Part shown: in pieces, positions 34,201-41,316 of the stretch
How the letters are laid out: each line of letters opens with the position of its first letter
Position numbering within the stretch: position 1 is the stretch's first letter
Assembly: GCF_038002825.1 (NCBI RefSeq)
Contig: NZ_JBBODF010000001.1
Location: 4,030,001-4,094,000 of the forward strand
Direction: 5' to 3'
DNA: 64,000 nt
DNA from: Paenibacillus sp. FSL H8-0048
GTDB lineage: Bacteria; Bacillota; Bacilli; Paenibacillales; Paenibacillaceae
Translations under genes and position numbers: made by a program
Notes under the pieces: model-generated
Databases searched by the model: none
Told to the model about the DNA's origin: nothing
What the model saw: the letters and a program-made list of their open reading frames with translations, nothing else

Positions 34201-36365
34201 AGCTGGATGTGACCTTTAATGACCAAGGCGAGGTTAAGGCTTATCAAGGCAAATTGCTGGATGTGAATCTGTTCGGTGAAGATGTTGCTGCCAAAAAAAT
34301 TCTTGCCCCATACGATGCTGAATTGGAAACAGTCCGTAGCCAGGTTGTAGGCCGCTCGGACGTTGATCTCTACACCAACCGTGACATTGACGGGAAATCC
34401 GTCCGCGTGGTGCGTAAGGAAGAGACCCCAATCGGCAACATGATTGCTGACAGTGTTGCGGAGAAAGTAACTGAGCTAATGCCTAACTTCGTGTCCAAGG
34501 AGGACCAGAGTACGATCAAAGGCGTCGTCGCCATCCAGAACGGCGGAGGCATTCGCGCAGCGATTGACAAGGGCGATATTACGATGGGCGAGGTGTTGAC
34601 CACACTCCCATTCAATAACAGCCTGGTTGCCCTGAAGGTCACTGGCGCAGAGATCATCTCTTCCCTGGAGAACGCAGTCAGCGGCCTGGAGTCCGACCAG
34701 GGACGGTTCGCTCATGTCTCAGGGATGAAATACACGTATGATTCGACCAAAAAGCCGGAGATTGTGAGTTCTTTGACCGGTCAGGTGACCCAGACCGGGG
34801 AGCGCATCATCTCCGTTGAGATCAAGCAGGCGGACGGGACTTATCTGCCGGTTGATCCGGCAGGCTATTATATTCTGTCCACGAACTCCTTCATGGCTGG
34901 CGGCGGAGACTTCTACCGTGCACTGGCTTCAGCCAAGGCGGATGGACGTTATTATGAGCTGGGCCTGCCTGACTTTGAGGTGCTGCTGGCTTATCTGAAG
35001 AACCATAAACCGGTCACCTCCAAGCTTGAAGGACGGATCACTGATCTGAAGGGAGCCGCTCCAAATCCAAGTCCGACTACAACACCGGCACCAACCACGA
35101 ATCCGGGAGGATCTAATCCGGGAGGCTCCGGGGGAGTGACGCCTACGGCAACGCCATCGGCCACCCCTGCTCCAAGCGCGGGAGCAGCGCCGCAGATTAC
35201 CACATTTACTGCAGCGGATCTCACCGCTAAGCTTGCAGCCCTGCCTGCCGGTACGAATGAGCTGAAGCTTCCGCTCACGGCTTCAGCAGGCGGCGCCCAG
35301 GCTGTGCTGCCAGGCAGCGTGCTGGTGCAGCAGGCGGCGGCACAACCGGACACAGTGTTGACCTTCATCTCTACCGGCGGTGCTTCTTATTCCCTGCCGC
35401 TGAGTCTTATCAACGGGACGGCTCTGGCCGCCCGGCTTGGCACCAGTGATTTCACAATTACCGTATCATTGCTTCAGGCAGATACCGCTATACTGGACAG
35501 CCTGAACAAAGCTATCGCCGCGCAGGCAGGTACGATCACTGTTGCTGCACCAGTCATTGAATTCAGTGTTACTGCCCAGGCAGGCACTACAAGCGTTCCG
35601 CTGAACAGCTTCGGCAGCATTTATGTGAAGCGGACCCTCACGGCTACAGGTGCACTTGATGCCAAGGGCGCGACCGGTGTCGCCTTTGACCCGGCCACAG
35701 GTAAGCTATCCTTCGTGCCTTCGGTCTTCGCTAGTCCGGCAGACGGACATACGGAAGTAACGATCAAGCGCAACAGCAACAGCTATTATACTGTGGTGAA
35801 GTCATCCAAGACCTTCGGTGACACTACCGGACACTGGGCACAATCCGCTATTGAGCTGCTGGCCTCGAAGCTGGTGATTACCGGCACCAGCAGTACCGCT
35901 TTCTCGCCTGCCCAGTCCATAACACGGGCCGAGTTCGCAGCGTTGATTACCCGTTCCCTGGGCCTTGCCCCGGCAGCAACAGCAACGGCCTTCAGTGACG
36001 TCCGTGCAGGCGCATGGTACACGGATGCTGTACAGACCGCGGCTTCCGCAGGTCTGATTACCGGATATACCGACGGCAGCTTCAAGCCGGGCAGCCCGAT
36101 TACCCGGCAGGAGATGGCAGCCGTCCTGTCCAAAGCCATGAAATACACCGGCAAGACCCTGACGTCCGATCCGGCTGTACTGGCTAAATTCCGCGATGCC
36201 TCAAGCATCCCGGCCTGGTCCAGAGCAGCGGTAGCAGAGATCGCCGCCGCAGGCATTATTCAGGGAACCCCTGATGGTGCGTTCGCTCCGGCGAAGCTGG
36301 CTACCCGTGCGGAAGCAGCTACGATGCTGGAGAAGACCTTGAAGTCGCTGCAATTCATTAACTAA
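31236..36365 (+). CDS. SLH-anchored multidomain nuclease / 5'-nucleotidase (YhcR-like)
   Basis: A surface enzyme of 1,709 residues likely to degrade extracellular nucleic acids to nucleosides and phosphate. Order: signal peptide (1-35); a FN3/chitobiase-like domain; an OB-fold YhcR-type domain (about 140-250); an endonuclease-exonuclease-phosphatase domain (about 410-730; NIASFNIENFSQHN, LTEVQDND, VVLGDLNDFQ, SDHDPLL); a metallophosphatase 5'-nucleotidase domain (about 735-1010; LHTNDTHSHLE, LLDAGDVFSG, TFGNHEFD, VGGHSHT); the 5'-nucleotidase C-domain (about 1030-1260; QNGGGIRAAID); a Pro-rich linker; a spacer domain; and three SLH repeats over the last 180 residues. GGGGAGGT precedes the ATG at 31236. 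B. subtilis YhcR has a comparable nuclease core but a different anchor. Confidence 0.9.
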   Translation: MKLSSQCRKPLSLFLAVALLLTGIFPGLSTGSGTASAEPIIAADTAAVTAAIQAPAVTASPAAGTKIATGSKITLNTSVTASVYYSVYADNSTTAEVADQLYTAPISVHSGITSLKITAYSLLPDSEKGPTSTFEYSVAPALAGLKINQIQGAGHISPYVDAMVTDVKGIVTYIKDADSFYIQSAAADMDNDIKTSEAIQIYQKGKSSAVKPGDAVTVDGVVKEFGRTGQLSATQITASQTTVVSSGNPLPAPTLLGTGGRLIPTAVIDDDGLNPAKFEPATDAIDFYESLEGMRLELAKPTTVGPAVYYASSSTFEIPVVTVNGTGNTTEVTSPAGGLVLTGADFNPQRLILSVKTAPVLTTGQQFLGNVTGILTYDYGKFLISTETDGLPDVSPSKLKREVTSLSSGEADKLNIASFNIENFSQHNDPAKITNVAKDIVVNLKTPDIIGLTEVQDNDGTGKGGTDASESYKALIAAITAIDGGASNYGYTDIAPQNNQDGGVPDGNIRSGFLYNMNRVTLKPGTPGTATDAVSYAAGSGLSLNPGRIDPENEAFKESRKPLAAEFLFGGKEIIVIANHFNSKSSDSYLFGSVQPPVFSTEIQRAKIAKVVGSFAEDVLQKNPKANLVVLGDLNDFQFSDTLNILKGSALTNLVNTLPLNERYSYNFQGNSQTLDHILVNNRLASASKLDIVHINADFADPGDYPKGTVSDADGIRISDHDPLLAQIDFGTTDFNLRVLHTNDTHSHLENITKRTSAISSERTGNTVLLDAGDVFSGTLYFNQFKGQADIKFMNNIGYDAMTFGNHEFDMNKENPEILRNFVTAAKFPFASSNIDFTTKGSELADLYHEMTGILETDETKSTAKDGHIYPSVIKDVYGEKVGIFGLTTEDTVGLASPGDKIIFKDHVDSAKRTVKALEDQGINKIIAVTHLGYTVDQELAKAVPGIDIIVGGHSHTKIDNPPTPVVIAGTDKNVLIVQTGEYSQFLGELDVTFNDQGEVKAYQGKLLDVNLFGEDVAAKKILAPYDAELETVRSQVVGRSDVDLYTNRDIDGKSVRVVRKEETPIGNMIADSVAEKVTELMPNFVSKEDQSTIKGVVAIQNGGGIRAAIDKGDITMGEVLTTLPFNNSLVALKVTGAEIISSLENAVSGLESDQGRFAHVSGMKYTYDSTKKPEIVSSLTGQVTQTGERIISVEIKQADGTYLPVDPAGYYILSTNSFMAGGGDFYRALASAKADGRYYELGLPDFEVLLAYLKNHKPVTSKLEGRITDLKGAAPNPSPTTTPAPTTNPGGSNPGGSGGVTPTATPSATPAPSAGAAPQITTFTAADLTAKLAALPAGTNELKLPLTASAGGAQAVLPGSVLVQQAAAQPDTVLTFISTGGASYSLPLSLINGTALAARLGTSDFTITVSLLQADTAILDSLNKAIAAQAGTITVAAPVIEFSVTAQAGTTSVPLNSFGSIYVKRTLTATGALDAKGATGVAFDPATGKLSFVPSVFASPADGHTEVTIKRNSNSYYTVVKSSKTFGDTTGHWAQSAIELLASKLVITGTSSTAFSPAQSITRAEFAALITRSLGLAPAATATAFSDVRAGAWYTDAVQTAASAGLITGYTDGSFKPGSPITRQEMAAVLSKAMKYTGKTLTSDPAVLAKFRDASSIPAWSRAAVAEIAAAGIIQGTPDGAFAPAKLATRAEAATMLEKTLKSLQFIN

Positions 36366-36404
36366 CACACGCACGCCACAGCGTTATACGAGGTTTAAAT
36401 CAGT

Positions 36405-36452
36405 AAAGGCGGTTCCCAAGGCGCATGATGCGCTGCGGGAACCGCCTTTTTT
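36405..36452 (+). terminator. Terminator of the nuclease gene
   Basis: AAAGGCGGTTCCC pairs with GGGAACCGCCTTT, followed by TTTTT, about 40 bases after the stop codon. Confidence 0.88.
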
Positions 36453-36524
36453 GATAGATAAGTATTTTTATGTTTTGGAGTCCCCGCAAAGCGCCTGAGC
36501 CACATCCTCCGTCAAAAGAATCAT

Positions 36525-36584
36525 TTGCCAAAGAAGAAATGTTCGTTTATTATAAAACTAATAAATGTTCTATATACATAGAAC
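36525..36584 (+). promoter_or_regulatory. Promoter and two operator-like dyads before the ArsR-type regulator
   Basis: TTGCCA at 36525-36530, a 17-base spacer and TATTAT at 36548-36553. Overlapping and after it are TTTATTA / TAATAAA (36546-36565) and the perfect GTTCTAT-ATAC-ATAGAAC (36567-36584). The position over and just past the start of transcription suits autorepression. Confidence 0.55.
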
Positions 36585-36620
36585 CAACACCTTTACCACA
36601 CCAGAAAGCAGGAATTTCTT

Positions 36621-37526
36621 ATGGAATATAAATTAACCGTAGACTTCGCGCCTATCTATGAATGTATTACCAGCCTCAACGCTTTTATCGGCAAGCAAAA
36701 TCATACGGCTATGGATGCCGGTACTCCCTGGGTCCGTCTGGTCCAGACGCAGTTCGCCCCTGTCATGCTCCAGCGTATGAAGGAGGTGCTGAAGCTCACC
36801 GATAATTTCAGTCTATCCCCCTACATCTGGAGCTGTCCCGGAGAGCGTACGCCGGAGGAATTCCTGCATTGGTTCGAAGACTTGTCTCCGGGGGAGCTCT
36901 ACGACATTGCCGGGAGGTTCGGGCAGAGTGTGCCTGCGAATCTTGCCGGACTGCGGGATGCTGCGGCTGAAGTAATCCGGGTGTGGAATGACAGCTACTT
37001 CAGCAGCATTGATCCGGCCATCCTAGAAGGGTTGCGGCAGGAGGCCGGAGCACGGACAGCGATGCTGAACGGCACGAATGATATGGACGTCTACGAAGCA
37101 GCTACCGAAGGGATGCGGCTCTATCCGTCGGAGACGCTGAAGCGGGTTATTATCACTCCGCAGTATCATGCCCGTCCGCTGGTCATCTCCTCTCAATATG
37201 ATGAGTTTGTGTTCACCAGCTACTCCTGCGATGCGCTACCACCCGGAGAAGGACGTCCTGCTGCCGCGCTCCTGCGGCTTACCCGGGCGTTATCAGATGA
37301 GACCCGGCTGTTCATTCTCCGGCAGCTTACCGGACGACAGATGAATTTCACAGAGATTGTGAAGGCGGTTAAGCTGTCCAAAAGCACGATTCACTACCAC
37401 CTGATCGCGCTGCGCGCTGCAGGTCTGGTCATCGTTCACACCAGCGGCAAAAGTGTCTCCTACAGCCTGCGGCTGGAGGCTCTGGATGATCTGCCCGGGC
37501 AAATTGAGGATTACCTGAAGGGGTGA
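36621..37526 (+). CDS. ArsR-type winged-helix transcriptional regulator with large N-terminal domain
   Basis: A regulator of 301 residues. The last 90 residues are an ArsR-like winged helix: RALSDETRLFILRQLTGR, then MNFTEIVKAVKLSKSTIHYHL (recognition region) and a beta wing (HTSGKSVSYSL). The first 200 residues are an alpha-helical domain of a kind often found in Paenibacillus regulators beside MFS exporters; its ligand is unknown and I see no metal-binding Cys set. AGGAAT lies upstream. It is followed five bases later by an MFS transporter gene, so the natural reading is a drug- or metabolite-responsive pair, with the dyads at 36546-36584 as operator. Confidence 0.82.
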   Translation: MEYKLTVDFAPIYECITSLNAFIGKQNHTAMDAGTPWVRLVQTQFAPVMLQRMKEVLKLTDNFSLSPYIWSCPGERTPEEFLHWFEDLSPGELYDIAGRFGQSVPANLAGLRDAAAEVIRVWNDSYFSSIDPAILEGLRQEAGARTAMLNGTNDMDVYEAATEGMRLYPSETLKRVIITPQYHARPLVISSQYDEFVFTSYSCDALPPGEGRPAAALLRLTRALSDETRLFILRQLTGRQMNFTEIVKAVKLSKSTIHYHLIALRAAGLVIVHTSGKSVSYSLRLEALDDLPGQIEDYLKG

Positions 37527-37531
37527 GCGGG

Positions 37532-38800
37532 TTGCAGAAACGGAGCTATTACGGATTGTTATCCACGGTTTCACTCAGCGCCTTCGGCGATGCCTTTGGG
37601 CTGCTGGCCATGGAGTGGCTGGTCTATGACCTGACCGGCTCCAAGGTTGCGATGGGGGCGCTTGCGCTCAGCTCCATGATTCCTGAGCAGGTGCTCCGCC
37701 TGCTCGGCTCGCCGCTGTCCGACCGGCTGCCCCGCGTGCGCTTCATGGCCTGTCTTGCCGTACTGCGGCTGCTGGCGCTCCTGCTTCCGCTTGGCATGGG
37801 ACTCGCCGGCCATCTCCAGCTCTGGCAGCTGTTCGCGGCCGCCAGCCTGAGCGGAGCCTGCTCCGCGCTGTTCCTGCCGACGGCTATGGCTATTATCCCC
37901 GGGATCGCCGGGACCGGCAAGCTGATGCGCGCCTTCGCCATCATTGACGGCTGCAAGGGGGCCGCCGCACTGCTTGGACCGGCGCTTGCCGGCATCCTGA
38001 CCGCGGCCAGCGGGGCTTTGCCGGCGCTCGGGGTCAATGCCGTCTGTTATATGGCTGCAATCGCCATGCTGCTGTGGCTGCCCCGGATGAGCAAGCCCGC
38101 CGGTCCGCCTGCTGCCGTCTCCGTGTCCGGCTATCTGCGGGAGGTGGCCGAAGGCTTCTCGTTCTACCGGCGCTTCCCGGCCATGCTGACGATCATGATG
38201 ATGGCTGCCGTCAGCAACCTTAGCTCCACAGCTATATGGACGATGATGGTCCCTTATGTCCGCGAGGTGCTGCACCGCGATGCGGCGGCTGTAGGCACGC
38301 TATCTACAGTGTCTGCGTTTGGCTATCTCGCCGGACTCGGGGCCATCTCCATCATGGGTGAGATTAAACAGCGGCGTGCCGTCATGCTTGGCAGCCTGGG
38401 CTTATCGGGCATCGTCACCATGCTGTGGGGCTTCATCCCCAGCTATGCCTTCGCCTTGTTCGCCGTATTCGCCGCGGGACTGATGGGGCCCTTCTTCAGC
38501 TCCTTAAGCTCGTCCCTGCACGGACGGCTCGTGCCCGGCCAGCTTCAGGGCCGGGTGAATTCGGTCCGCTTCCTGATTGGCGGGAGCCTGTCGCCGATTG
38601 GCGCCCTGGCAGCGGGTACGGTCGCCGAGCTGTATGGAGTTCCTGTGCTTTTGCTTGCTGCAGGCCTGCTTCCGGCGCTGTATGCCGGAGTGGCCCTGCG
38701 CCTGCCCGGCCTGAAAGCGCTGGATGGCGACCTGTCTGTGCTGGAGCAGCGGGACCGCCAGCGCCAGGAGGCTGCGCTGACGGGTAATGTCTCTGTGTAG
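37532..38800 (+). CDS. MFS transporter (exporter type)
   Basis: A major facilitator of about 422 residues with 10-12 hydrophobic segments. I prefer the TTG at 37532, because AAGGGGTGA lies five bases before it; the GTG at 37523 overlaps the regulator stop. The MFS loop pattern (GSPLSDRLPRVRFM) follows the second segment, and the second half has MGEIKQRRAVMLGSLGLSG. The family resembles macrolide or multidrug exporters, not sugar porters. It is co-transcribed with the regulator ahead of it, so it is probably the regulated target. Confidence 0.85.
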   Translation: MQKRSYYGLLSTVSLSAFGDAFGLLAMEWLVYDLTGSKVAMGALALSSMIPEQVLRLLGSPLSDRLPRVRFMACLAVLRLLALLLPLGMGLAGHLQLWQLFAAASLSGACSALFLPTAMAIIPGIAGTGKLMRAFAIIDGCKGAAALLGPALAGILTAASGALPALGVNAVCYMAAIAMLLWLPRMSKPAGPPAAVSVSGYLREVAEGFSFYRRFPAMLTIMMMAAVSNLSSTAIWTMMVPYVREVLHRDAAAVGTLSTVSAFGYLAGLGAISIMGEIKQRRAVMLGSLGLSGIVTMLWGFIPSYAFALFAVFAAGLMGPFFSSLSSSLHGRLVPGQLQGRVNSVRFLIGGSLSPIGALAAGTVAELYGVPVLLLAAGLLPALYAGVALRLPGLKALDGDLSVLEQRDRQRQEAALTGNVSV

Positions 38801-38952
38801 ATGAGCCCAAGGAGCTAGCAATGTTACACTTTGTGCTGGATCTCCGCGCAGGTTACTCCTATGGAGTCCTAGTACAGTGCCAGATTTAAAAGGGTGGATA
38901 AGCTTTTGAAACTCAGGTGTTCGTGTAATGAAACCCTATCATCCCAAAAAAT

Positions 38953-39137
38953 CTAACGGACCGAAGAGACCTTATCCTCACGAGAACGCCACCTTTTGCA
39001 GCGTAACGGACTCAGTGGAGCTTATCGTCTTTCTGCGAGACGTTTTGGAGCTGAATTGCAGGGGATAAGGTCCTTACGGTCCGCTAATCGCCCAAGTGAT
39101 GACTTTCTTCCCGGATAAGAGCACCTCAGTCCGTTAC
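38953..39137. repeat. Four copies of a 25-bp motif forming interleaved inverted repeats
   Basis: Copies at 38953-38977 and 39003-39027 read TAACGGAC...CTTATC; copies at 39063-39087 and 39113-39137 read the complement, GGATAAG...GTCCGYTA. Copy 1 matches copy 3 best and copy 2 matches copy 4 best, so the pairs interleave. Confidence 0.78.
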
Positions 39138-39246
39138 GCCAAGCCAAACGTCCCCCAAAAAAGATAAAAACTGTATATTGAAAAATATGTAATTTTAAGA
39201 GTGATTTATTCTACTCCATTATTTTAAATCTGATGAGGTACTAGCA

Positions 39247-39480
39247 GTATTGTACTTCATGCAGGATTTTTCTAAATTTGTTACTGGATACGGCACATTG
39301 TTGCAACTTTTGCAGGAATTCGAACGATTACGGGCTATCGGGAGCTGGATTGTTGCATTTCGTGCAGGATTTCCGCCCAGCTCGCCCCTCTAGAGCCGAC
39401 AGTGTTGCACTTCATGCAGGATCTCCGCCCTCGTCGCTCCTATCGTGCTGCATTGTTGCACTTTATGCAGCGCTTCCGCC
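39247..39480. repeat. Five-unit TGCA-core hairpin array, about 52-bp period (39-kb locus)
   Basis: Units with ATTGTTGCACTTCATGCAGG begin at 39249, 39297, 39349, 39401 and 39452. A sixth, degenerate copy sits at 38820. Steps are 48, 52, 52 and 51 bases. The core TGCA-CTTCA-TGCA folds on itself; linkers are GC-rich. It has the same design as the GTTTTTCG arrays, but another stem sequence. Confidence 0.75.
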
Positions 39481-39578
39481 CAGGCCTTGCCCCGCCCCAT
39501 GCCAAACAGGCGATGCCACATGCGCATCGCCTGTTTATCGTAACTGCACCTGCTGTGCTGCTATCCAGTAACTGCCGC

Positions 39579-40214
39579 TTAGGACTCCAGGCCGCCCTCA
39601 CTAGTCACATAATGACTGGTATCTCCGTGCAGCACGATCTCCGGCACGCCGTCTGTAATATCAATTCTGCATAGGCAGGTAGGGTGGATGTAGGGCAGAT
39701 CCCACAGCTTCTCCATGGCACGGTCTTCAAAATAAGCCATCAGCACCTTCACTACTACCGTATGGGTGGCAATGAGAATCGTGCCGCCTTCATGCCGGTG
39801 GATGAGTTCCCGCAGCTTGCCGAGTGCACGCTCCTGCACGGCGGCGAAGGTCTCGCCGCCCTTGATGCTGAACAGCGCCGGGTCACCCCAGAATAGCTGG
39901 TGCTGCTCCGGGTACTGCTCCTCCAGCTCACCGGCCTCCCGGCCTTCCCAGACGCCAAGGTTAATTTCTTTGAATTCGTCATAGGCGGTAAGCGGGATCT
40001 CCCGGCCGCCCCGGATAATCTCTGCCGTCCGCAGCGCCCGGGGGCTGGAGCTGGCATAGACCGCGTCCAGATGGACATCCTGCATAGCCTGACTTAACCA
40101 CTCTGCCTGTTGCACCCCAAGCGGTGTAAGTGGCGAATCCTGATGGCCCTGCATCCGCTTCTGCACATTCCATTCCGTCTGCCCGTGTCTTGTAATATAC
40201 ACCGTAGTAGTCAT
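39579..40214 (-). CDS. Histidine phosphatase family protein (phosphoglycerate mutase-like)
   Basis: A cytosolic phosphatase of 211 residues. The catalytic RHG motif is at the start (YITRHGQTEWN); the second His lies in LIATHTVVVKVLM, and Glu/Arg positions (RALRTAEII) complete the pocket. I chose the ATG at 40214, with AAAGGGGA upstream; the frame upstream of it begins with TTG and overlaps the ribosome site. The family includes broad-specificity phosphatases (YhfR/PhoE-like) and cofactor-dependent mutases; the short length and sequence point to a phosphatase. Substrate unknown. It sits alone, 93 bases after the end of the AAC(3)-like gene. Confidence 0.88.
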   Translation of the reverse strand: MTTTVYITRHGQTEWNVQKRMQGHQDSPLTPLGVQQAEWLSQAMQDVHLDAVYASSSPRALRTAEIIRGGREIPLTAYDEFKEINLGVWEGREAGELEEQYPEQHQLFWGDPALFSIKGGETFAAVQERALGKLRELIHRHEGGTILIATHTVVVKVLMAYFEDRAMEKLWDLPYIHPTCLCRIDITDGVPEIVLHGDTSHYVTSEGGLES

Positions 40215-40307
40215 GAACTCTGATTCCCCTTTACCCAATTATGTATCGATGTTTACATCATGCCGCTCCGGCATCACACCAGCCTCTGCCCGCCGTATCC
40301 GCAAGGT

Positions 40308-41111
40308 CTACCTGCGGCTGCGCTCCAGCCACTTCACCCCATAATCGACTATCTCCCGCTGCGGGACCAGCTGCGCCGCAGATGCTGCAATGAAGCCCTT
40401 GGCAATCTGCCCGGTCTCCTTGTCAAAGTCCGCGCCAAGCTGAGCGAAATCATCCGAATTCCAGTTGTAATCGCTGAACTCTACCCATTGCCGGGCACCG
40501 TCTACCAGCATCGGAGCGCCTGCGATCACTTCCTGCTTCCCGGCATAATCCGCCCGGTGCTCCGCCAGATGCAGCGAGGTGTTGTTCCCATGGTCCACGC
40601 CCAGCAGCAGCACGCTTCCACCCAGCTCATAGATCCGGGCCAGCGGCGAACGCTCTCCGAAGGCATATTCCAGGCCATGGCCGTCAATAATGACATCCCG
40701 GTGCTTCCCCCAGGCGGCAAAAGAATCAATCGGATGGCTGCTGCGCCGCACGCCCCGCTGCTTGCGGAAGCAGTCCGGGATAATCCCCATGCCGCGAATA
40801 GGCGTCAGGTCCGGGTCATACGCCGGCATATGCTCCCGGATCTCCGGCCACCAGGCCTCCGGCACCGGCGGTCTGCTCCAGCCTGACGGATCGGTCAGAT
40901 CCGAGGATTGCGTCGGCATCACCAGTGTCCCTTCCTCGCCCAGCACCTGCTCCAGCGCGAGGATCACGGCAACGGGTCCGCCGGCCACCCACTGCCCGAG
41001 TGACTTGAAGGAGGAATGCAGCAGCAGCGTCATGCCCTCCTGCACACCCAGCCGCCGGAAATCGGCGGCCAGCCTATCTGCCGTAATCAGTGTTCCTTGG
41101 ATCTCTTCCAT
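40308..41111 (-). CDS. AAC(3)-family N-acetyltransferase-like protein
   Basis: A protein of 267 residues of the aminoglycoside 3-N-acetyltransferase fold (antibiotic NAT, YokD-like). Characteristic patches are LLHSSFKSLG, HPIDSFAAWG and GGSVLLLGVDHGNNTSLHLAEH, which in the family bind acetyl-CoA and hold the active-site His. I chose the ATG at 41111 with TGGAGGT seven bases upstream. Chromosomal members in Bacillales often have no proven role in resistance, so a resistance phenotype should not be assumed. Downstream is the histidine phosphatase gene, with a spacing of 93 bases. Confidence 0.85.
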   Translation of the reverse strand: MEEIQGTLITADRLAADFRRLGVQEGMTLLLHSSFKSLGQWVAGGPVAVILALEQVLGEEGTLVMPTQSSDLTDPSGWSRPPVPEAWWPEIREHMPAYDPDLTPIRGMGIIPDCFRKQRGVRRSSHPIDSFAAWGKHRDVIIDGHGLEYAFGERSPLARIYELGGSVLLLGVDHGNNTSLHLAEHRADYAGKQEVIAGAPMLVDGARQWVEFSDYNWNSDDFAQLGADFDKETGQIAKGFIAASAAQLVPQREIVDYGVKWLERSRR

Positions 41112-41153
41112 ACAAATACCTCCAGACCTTCCATCTATCCTATCATAGATCAC

Positions 41154-41253
41154 AAGTGGAAACGACTTTGCCGTCCTTTTAAGGACGGTATCGTTCTAGT
41201 GAGAAATAGAAGGATAATTTATCATGTGAAACATATGAATTCTTATATTTGAA
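41154..41253 (+). repeat. Dispersed ~100-bp double-hairpin element, copy 2
   Basis: About 87 percent identical by eye to 10801-10900. It carries the same AAGTGGAAACG, CTTTGCCGTCCTTTTAA and GAGAAATAGAAGGA blocks in the same order. As at copy 1 it lies just past the stop of a minus-strand signalling gene (here the response regulator) and before the next minus-strand gene. Confidence 0.75.
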
Positions 41254-41316
41254 CCGCAAGTCTTGTTACCCGGACCTAATCCTATGCCTGCCATCATTCC
41301 TGCCTCTGCCCTAACC

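Larger units (their letters stand above)
38801..39578. other. Repeat-rich intergenic region between convergent genes
   Basis: About 780 bases without a convincing gene. It holds four copies of a 25-bp motif (38953-39137) and five or six TGCA-core hairpin repeats (38820-38847 and 39247-39480), each listed separately. Short frames over them are by-products of the repeats. Confidence 0.7.

Noticed and set aside
33153..34247. Minus-strand frame of 364 codons opposite the nuclease gene
   Set aside because: It lies fully within the metallophosphatase domain coding region, which carries all the family motifs on the plus strand.
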